From Variovorax sp. WDL1 (GTDB lineage Bacteria; Pseudomonadota; Gammaproteobacteria; Burkholderiales; Burkholderiaceae_C), in NCBI RefSeq assembly GCF_001541225.1, contig NZ_LMTS01000025.1, positions 85,339 through 149,338 on the forward strand: a stretch of DNA of 64,000 nucleotides. Reading direction: 5' to 3'. A model generated the notes under the pieces. That model was not told the DNA's origin, ran no database searches, and saw only the letters and a program-made list of their open reading frames with translations. A program made the position numbers and the translations under genes. Shown one piece after another: positions 58,126 to 64,000 of this stretch. How positions within the stretch are numbered: position 1 is the first letter of the stretch; each line of letters begins with the position of its first letter.

Positions 58126-58580
58126 GCCTCGGCACGCTCAGCCGGAGCGCCTACCAGGCGGTCGCCCTGGCCTTTGCTGGGCGCTTTCAGCAGCTGCACC
58201 ACGCAGCCCGCGCTGACGACGCCAAGGCGGTCCTTCTCGCTGCGGCCACTTTCGCCGTTGACCGCACGGTGCCGGACCCTGAGCTGACCCTGCGCGCGCG
58301 GTTCCGTACGACCGAGGACCCTGTCCGGTTCCTTATCGAGCAGCGCGACATCGTCTTCCCGGTGCCAACGACTGAATGGCGCGCGCGCCCGCCTCTTTTG
58401 CGCAAGTCCTCGCTAAGCTCAATGCTGGACGCCATGGACACCCTGCTCAAAGGCGGTTCGCTCCCCGAGCAGCGAGCGTCCCACGTGCACGCCTGGCTTG
58501 CCCCGTTTCTGGCAGTAGCCCCGGAGCTTGCGCCCGACCTCGACGCGCTCCTCAACGTACCTGCTCGCCGTAGAGCGTGA
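58122..58580 (+). CDS. Hypothetical protein coupled to the leaderless gene (152 aa)
   Basis: The start is GTG at 58122, overlapping the previous stop (GTGA). The protein is helical with Ala-rich segments and one strand pair (RDIVFPVPTTEW). No signal or membrane segment is present and no family was recognised. Its last 29 bp overlap the end of the convergent exported protein gene. Confidence 0.65.
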   Translation: MSLGTLSRSAYQAVALAFAGRFQQLHHAARADDAKAVLLAAATFAVDRTVPDPELTLRARFRTTEDPVRFLIEQRDIVFPVPTTEWRARPPLLRKSSLSSMLDAMDTLLKGGSLPEQRASHVHAWLAPFLAVAPELAPDLDALLNVPARRRA

Positions 58581-59424
58581 CGCTCAGTGCGCTCATGCCT
58601 CCCGTTGGCAGGCCTTCCAGTTCTTGCCGGAACTCGAGGCGGACTCGCCCGGGCGTCGAAGGCAACTGAGCCGACGACTGAAACCGCACGGCGACCGAGC
58701 AGCTTTCGCCGGGCAGGAGCACCGCGCAGCTGCTATCACCAAGGCTGAAGCCCGGCGTAGCCGCCGCGCCGGCGATGGCCAGCGATTGCATTGGCAGCCG
58801 GTTGGTCACGGTGAGAGTCCAGGGAGCGCTCAGCTGCCCTGCCCGCGCCTGGAGCACGGCAGCCACTTGTGCATGCCCTGGCAGCACCGCCGCCGGCTCC
58901 TCATCCTGAAGCGTCCCAGTCACTTCCAGCCCAGCGTCCATCGCGGTGGGCGTAGGAACCAGCCTCCGGTCCAAGGGCACTATGGCCGAGGCGCCCACGG
59001 GATATGCCGCGGGTGCAACCCATTGCGCAGCCCCCGTGCACCCGCCGTCTGCGGGGGTCAAGTGGGCGCCCTGGGCGCCTCGAACGAAGTCAATCCAGTC
59101 CTGCGTGCTGTTTAGGGTGGCTGTCAGGCAGAGCTTCGACTGGTCCTCGTCTACCGCCGAGAGCCCCCATGAAACCTTGTGGCCACGGGGCATGAATCCA
59201 TACGCAGGGAAAAGGTCTGCGGCAGAAGCGGCCGCGGGCAACTGGTCGTACGTACCAGGACTGAAGACGGCGGCGCGTCGATAGAACGCGTTTTTCACGT
59301 CTTTGGCTGCGCGCGCGACCTCCGCGCCGACAGACGTTGCGCTCAACATCGGTTCGGCGGCCAGGCAAGGCGCAGCGAACGCGACGGCAAGGACTGCGAC
59401 GGTGGTGCGCAGGCGGCGGTTCAT
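58552..59424 (-). CDS. Exported hypothetical protein (290 aa)
   Basis: A signal peptide (TTVAVLAVAFAAPCLAAE) leads to a mature part with a C-terminal Ig-like beta sandwich (APWTLTVTNR, CAVLLPGESCSVAVRFQSS, then strands to the end). This is the pattern of ASPM/choice-of-anchor-type domains with a paired cysteine. The start ATG overlaps the stop of the upstream gene (ATGA). With that gene it may form a surface or pilus-tip structure. No named family was recognised. Confidence 0.68.
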   Translation of the reverse strand: MNRRLRTTVAVLAVAFAAPCLAAEPMLSATSVGAEVARAAKDVKNAFYRRAAVFSPGTYDQLPAAASAADLFPAYGFMPRGHKVSWGLSAVDEDQSKLCLTATLNSTQDWIDFVRGAQGAHLTPADGGCTGAAQWVAPAAYPVGASAIVPLDRRLVPTPTAMDAGLEVTGTLQDEEPAAVLPGHAQVAAVLQARAGQLSAPWTLTVTNRLPMQSLAIAGAAATPGFSLGDSSCAVLLPGESCSVAVRFQSSAQLPSTPGRVRLEFRQELEGLPTGGMSALSVTLYGEQVR

Positions 59425-59951
59425 CGATTCACGCCAGGGGTATACGCCACGTAGAAGGTCACCGCGCGAGCCGGCGCAGCGTTCCAATTGGAGGGGGCCG
59501 CCTGTGTGACCGTCGCACCGCAACTCGTGTTCACGAACGCCTGGTCGCGCGAGAAGGCGCTCACGCCGCGGTAGAGGCCTCGCCCGACTCCCTGAAGCCC
59601 GGCCCGGGTGGGGGCCAGGCAGAAATAGTTCAGGTTTGCGTACCGGCTGCCATCGTCACCGTGCTGGCCGTAGGTCCACACGTAGCCTGCGGGGGCAGCA
59701 GGCGCAAAGCGCAGCAAGGGCAGGAACTGCGCGGAAAAGCCGCCATCACTGGCCGCAAGGACGGCGGGCGGCACGCCGCCGGCTGCGCGGGTCGCCGCGT
59801 CATAGGCTTCCTCAAGCTGCGGAAGAGCGGTGCGCACCTGCTGCTCCACGTCACGTGCAGCCCCCCGCCAGGCCGGCAGGTAGTTGATTGAGACCATCAC
59901 AAGCGCGGATGCGAGTGCGATGGCCATGACGGTCAGGATGAGTTGAAACAT
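59421..59951 (-). CDS. Membrane-anchored pilin-like hypothetical protein (176 aa)
   Basis: At the ATG 59951, residues 4-27 form one long hydrophobic helix (LILTVMAIALASALVMVSI) directly at the N-terminus. A helical spine and a C-terminal beta domain with one Cys pair follow. This is the shape of type IV pilin-like proteins, but the glycine and FTLIE leader site is absent, so processing is doubtful. It is translated together with the exported protein that follows. Confidence 0.55.
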   Translation of the reverse strand: MFQLILTVMAIALASALVMVSINYLPAWRGAARDVEQQVRTALPQLEEAYDAATRAAGGVPPAVLAASDGGFSAQFLPLLRFAPAAPAGYVWTYGQHGDDGSRYANLNYFCLAPTRAGLQGVGRGLYRGVSAFSRDQAFVNTSCGATVTQAAPSNWNAAPARAVTFYVAYTPGVNR

Positions 59952-60063
59952 TGGCTGCAATTGCGGGAGCTTTGTCCGTCTAGCCAGGACGTTTAAACTA
60001 AAACTTAGTCCAGACACCCCCGGTATCTAAACCACCAGTGCTAGAACCCTTTTACATGCAATC

Positions 60064-62090
<2,027 letters not shown>

Positions 62091-62109
62091 AGCCACTCCA
62101 TTTCATTCC

Positions 62110-62142
62110 AGACCGCTCCCACACAGGGGGCGGTCTTTTTTA
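62110..62142 (+). terminator. Rho-independent terminator of ligA
   Basis: The GACCGC/GCGGTC stem (62111-62134) is followed by a run of Ts. Confidence 0.9.
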
Positions 62143-62180
62143 GGCCCGGCGTTCGCTGGCCACCCGAAAACAGACAAACC

Positions 62181-62400
62181 ATGAAGCGCAATCTCCCTGT
62201 TACCCATCGCGAATATCAACTCGGCAGCGAGACCCTTGTCTCGATGACCGACCTGAACAGCATCATCACCTACGTGAATCCTGCGTTCGTTGAGGCGAGC
62301 GGCTACAGTGAGGATGAGCTCGTCGGTCAGCCGCACAACGTCGTTCGCCACCCCGACATGCCCTCCGAAGCTTTCCGAGATATGTGGGCCACCGTGAATC
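62181..62400 (+). pseudogene. Aer-like aerotaxis receptor, PAS fragment cut by IS
   Basis: The fragment starts with ATG and encodes about 72 residues of the Aer N-terminal PAS domain: LPVTHREYQLGSETLVSMTD, ITYVNPAFVEASGYSEDELVGQPHN and RHPDMPSEAFRDMWATV. The sequence then leaves the family pattern abruptly at ATVNLPRL, where the TnpB element begins, and stops at 62420. The rest of the receptor would lie beyond the element, outside the window. It is a recently broken chemotaxis gene on the mobile replicon. Confidence 0.85.
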
Positions 62401-62405
62401 TCCCG

Positions 62406-62434
62406 CGACTAAACGCCTGACGGCGCTGTAGTCG
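62406..62434 (-). ncRNA. Right-end hairpin, probable omega-RNA scaffold end
   Basis: A bulged stem (CGACTA/TAGTCG outer, CGCC/GGCG inner, TGAC loop) overlaps the end of tnpB. In this family the omega-RNA spans this region, and its guide is the flanking DNA just below 62400. The 5' extent cannot be read from the sequence. Confidence 0.5.
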
Positions 62435-63911
62435 TGGCACCTTCCTGCTTCCTCGGGCACTGCGCGATGTCGGCTTTCGCTTCGTCGCGACTTACACCAC
62501 CCTCCACAGGCACATCGGGCGATTCCAGCCCTGCGTTTGTTGCGCGCCGTCGATAGGCGACACGCTTCCTGGCCTTCACGACGACCTTTTGGTCGCGCAC
62601 CATCCCGATACCTCGGCCCGCAATGATGCGGGCGGCGTTCGTATCGGCGTGCGCTTCGAGTCCGCAGCGTTGACAGGCAAACCGCTGTGCGTCGCGGTTG
62701 CCTGGGTGAGTGTGCCCGCACCGGGAACACTCTTGGGATGAATAGGCCGCAGGCACCTGCAGCACGAGAACGTTGCGCCGGGCCGCCTTGTAGCCCAGCT
62801 GCTCGGCAATGCGCCCCCAGGCGCTCGAGAGGATGGCCCGGTTCAAACCCGCCTTGCTCGCGGCGCCGTTGCGAAGCCACCGCCCGGTCTCGTCCTGCCG
62901 GGCCTTGGGCCGAGCCGTCATGTTTCCCACCTTCAGCGCCTCGAGCACCAGCAGTTGCGGCACGCCGGCGTCGTTCGCTTTGGATTCGAGCAGGTCATGG
63001 CTGGTCTGGTGGCTGAAGTCCCGCAGAACCTCGCGCTTGTAGGCGAGCTTGCGCGCCAGGCGGTCTCGAGTCTTGCGGCTGTTGGCGCTGCCCTTCTCCT
63101 GACGGGCGAGCCGGCGCTGGTGGCGCTTCGCGCCGACAGCTTTTCGGGCGATGCGCGCCTTCTGCACGGCGCTCAGGGCGTAGAACCGTCCGTCGGAGGT
63201 CGCGAGACAGTTGTCCGCGACATTGCGGTCGAGGCCGAGCGTGCGCGTTTCGAGCGCGGGGCCGTCGAGCAGGTCGAGCTCGTAGGCGAGCTCTTCCTCA
63301 TTGCGCGCCACAAAGCCCTTCGGCGCGGCGTGCTCGTAGCTGAAGCTGACAAACCACTGTCCACCGGTGCAGCGCAGCGTCAGCGACTTGGGCACTTCAT
63401 ATGGACGGTGCGCCGTGAACGGGAGGCTGCCGAACCCGAACTTGTCGTTGCCGAGGACGAGCTCGTGGCGCAGGTCGCCTTGAGGCTCATCGAGCTCCCT
63501 GAACTCGAAGAGCTCACTGGAGACGCGCACGCTGTCGAAGTTGAGGCGGTTGCGCCGGCGCGGCGCCCGGGCCAACCCTTTGAGCTGGCGCTGCTTGCCC
63601 TCGAACCAGCGCTCGGCGCCGATGCGCAGGACCTGCGAGGGAACTTCACCGAGCCAGGGCGTCGTCTCGCCCCGGAACTGCGCGTACGCGCGGTCCAGCG
63701 GCGTGGCCGCCTCGGCCGCGGTCCTGCCGCGCGCCAGCATCGAGAGGCGCATGCCGGCGAAGTAGCGGTCTTCGTCGACCTTTGCGTTATAGATGAACCG
63801 CTGGTGTCCGACCCATTGGCGCAGGCGCTGCGCCATGGCTGCGTCGGGGCGTGCGCGAAACCGCACGCCGGACTGCAGTAGAACGGGGGAAGGAGCGACA
63901 GGCACGGGCAC
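62409..63911 (-). CDS. tnpB: TnpB RNA-guided nuclease (IS605 OrfB)
   Basis: The 500-residue protein keeps the RuvC-like triad, Asp228 (LGLDRNVADN), Glu324 (LVLEALKV) and Asp423 (HADTNAARI), and the zinc ribbon with Cys395/398 and Cys413/416. A long basic N-terminal domain precedes the core, and a 70-residue basic tail follows. The start is GTG at 63911. TnpB proteins use an omega-RNA made from the right end of their element to cut DNA; here the guide would come from the Aer-like flank just below 62400. The active site looks intact. Confidence 0.9.
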   Translation of the reverse strand: MPVPVAPSPVLLQSGVRFRARPDAAMAQRLRQWVGHQRFIYNAKVDEDRYFAGMRLSMLARGRTAAEAATPLDRAYAQFRGETTPWLGEVPSQVLRIGAERWFEGKQRQLKGLARAPRRRNRLNFDSVRVSSELFEFRELDEPQGDLRHELVLGNDKFGFGSLPFTAHRPYEVPKSLTLRCTGGQWFVSFSYEHAAPKGFVARNEEELAYELDLLDGPALETRTLGLDRNVADNCLATSDGRFYALSAVQKARIARKAVGAKRHQRRLARQEKGSANSRKTRDRLARKLAYKREVLRDFSHQTSHDLLESKANDAGVPQLLVLEALKVGNMTARPKARQDETGRWLRNGAASKAGLNRAILSSAWGRIAEQLGYKAARRNVLVLQVPAAYSSQECSRCGHTHPGNRDAQRFACQRCGLEAHADTNAARIIAGRGIGMVRDQKVVVKARKRVAYRRRATNAGLESPDVPVEGGVSRDEAKADIAQCPRKQEGATTTAPSGV

Positions 63912-64000
63912 GAGTCGACAGTATGTTAGGCGAGAACTGTCGTTCAGACCAACATTGCCGACAGGTCGTAGGTAACGGCTTGCGGCGGTAGCCAGCCGCT

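Larger units (their letters stand above)
62400..64000 (-). mobile_element. IS200/IS605-family (TnpB-only) insertion, left end beyond window
   Basis: The element interrupts the Aer-like gene. Its right end (minus orientation) lies close to 62400. A bulged hairpin typical of IS605 right ends spans 62406-62434 (CGACTA, CGCC, GGCG, TAGTCG) and covers the tnpB stop. No tnpA is present in the window, so it may be non-autonomous. The left end is not resolved by base 64000; a GCGGC/GCCGC hairpin at 63982-63999 may belong to it. Confidence 0.78.

Overview
The window is GC-rich DNA of Betaproteobacterial character, probably Burkholderiales (inferred from the style of the proteins, such as the Aer-type PAS domain, DsbB and SecA). 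It looks like part of a very large mobile replicon rather than core chromosome. It has no rRNA, tRNA or metabolic operons. Instead it carries second-copy-like housekeeping genes (topoisomerase IV ParE/ParC, SecA, NAD-dependent ligase, thymidylate synthase, DsbB, DsbG) between many short genes of unknown function, two tyrosine-recombinase-fold genes, a replication-initiator-like winged helix protein, a restriction-modification-like operon and a TnpB insertion. No phage structural genes are visible, so a megaplasmid or chromid fits better than a jumbo phage, although several genes (half-Rad50/Mre11, Rad52-type annealer, DnaQ-like exonuclease, P-loop kinase) are also common on large phages.

Layout. 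1-2.3 kb: Rad50-like half protein and Mre11-like phosphoesterase. 2.3-4.1 kb: thyA and a lytic transglycosylase on the minus strand. 4.3-10.5 kb: parE-parC, dsbB, then a catalytically dead tyrosine recombinase preceded by a 17-bp inverted repeat. 10.5-18.5 kb: small membrane and regulatory genes, secA, a 5'-nucleotidase, an M23 peptidase, a BACON-like exported protein and a P-loop kinase. 18.5-22.4 kb: three-gene envelope operon and a UvrD-like helicase. 22.5-30 kb: exported proteins, a WGR-PARP ADP-ribosyltransferase, an SSB-like protein, DsbG, a Rad52-like annealer and a mini HExxH membrane protein. 30-38.5 kb: DEDDh exonuclease, M15 peptidase, a tandem deaminase with reciprocally degenerate domains, a MoxR/VWA pair, a muramidase-like protein and a HAD phosphatase. 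38.7-41.8 kb: a WH1 replication-initiator-like protein, repeats and dyads, and an intact tyrosine recombinase. 41.9-46.9 kb: four-gene restriction-like operon (GIY-YIG helicase plus two methyltransferase-type proteins). 47.2-55.4 kb: membrane protein, AAA ATPase, CoiA-like nuclease, S24 repressor, methyltransferase and secreted nuclease. 55.6-64 kb: CACHE-PAS-degenerate GGDEF sensor, unknown operons, ligA, and an Aer-like gene cut by an IS605-type TnpB element.

Functionally the genes fall into four groups: DNA replication, repair and annealing; nucleotide supply (thyA, deaminase, 5'-nucleotidase, P-loop kinase); an extracytoplasmic group (SecA, DsbB, DsbG, four peptidoglycan-active enzymes, secreted nuclease, several exported proteins) of the kind a self-transmissible element would use to build and fold an envelope apparatus; and conflict or defence genes. 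Many genes end in clear hairpin terminators, and several starts are preceded by a GCTATA or CCTATA box.

Functional names are family recognition by eye from motifs. No database search was run.
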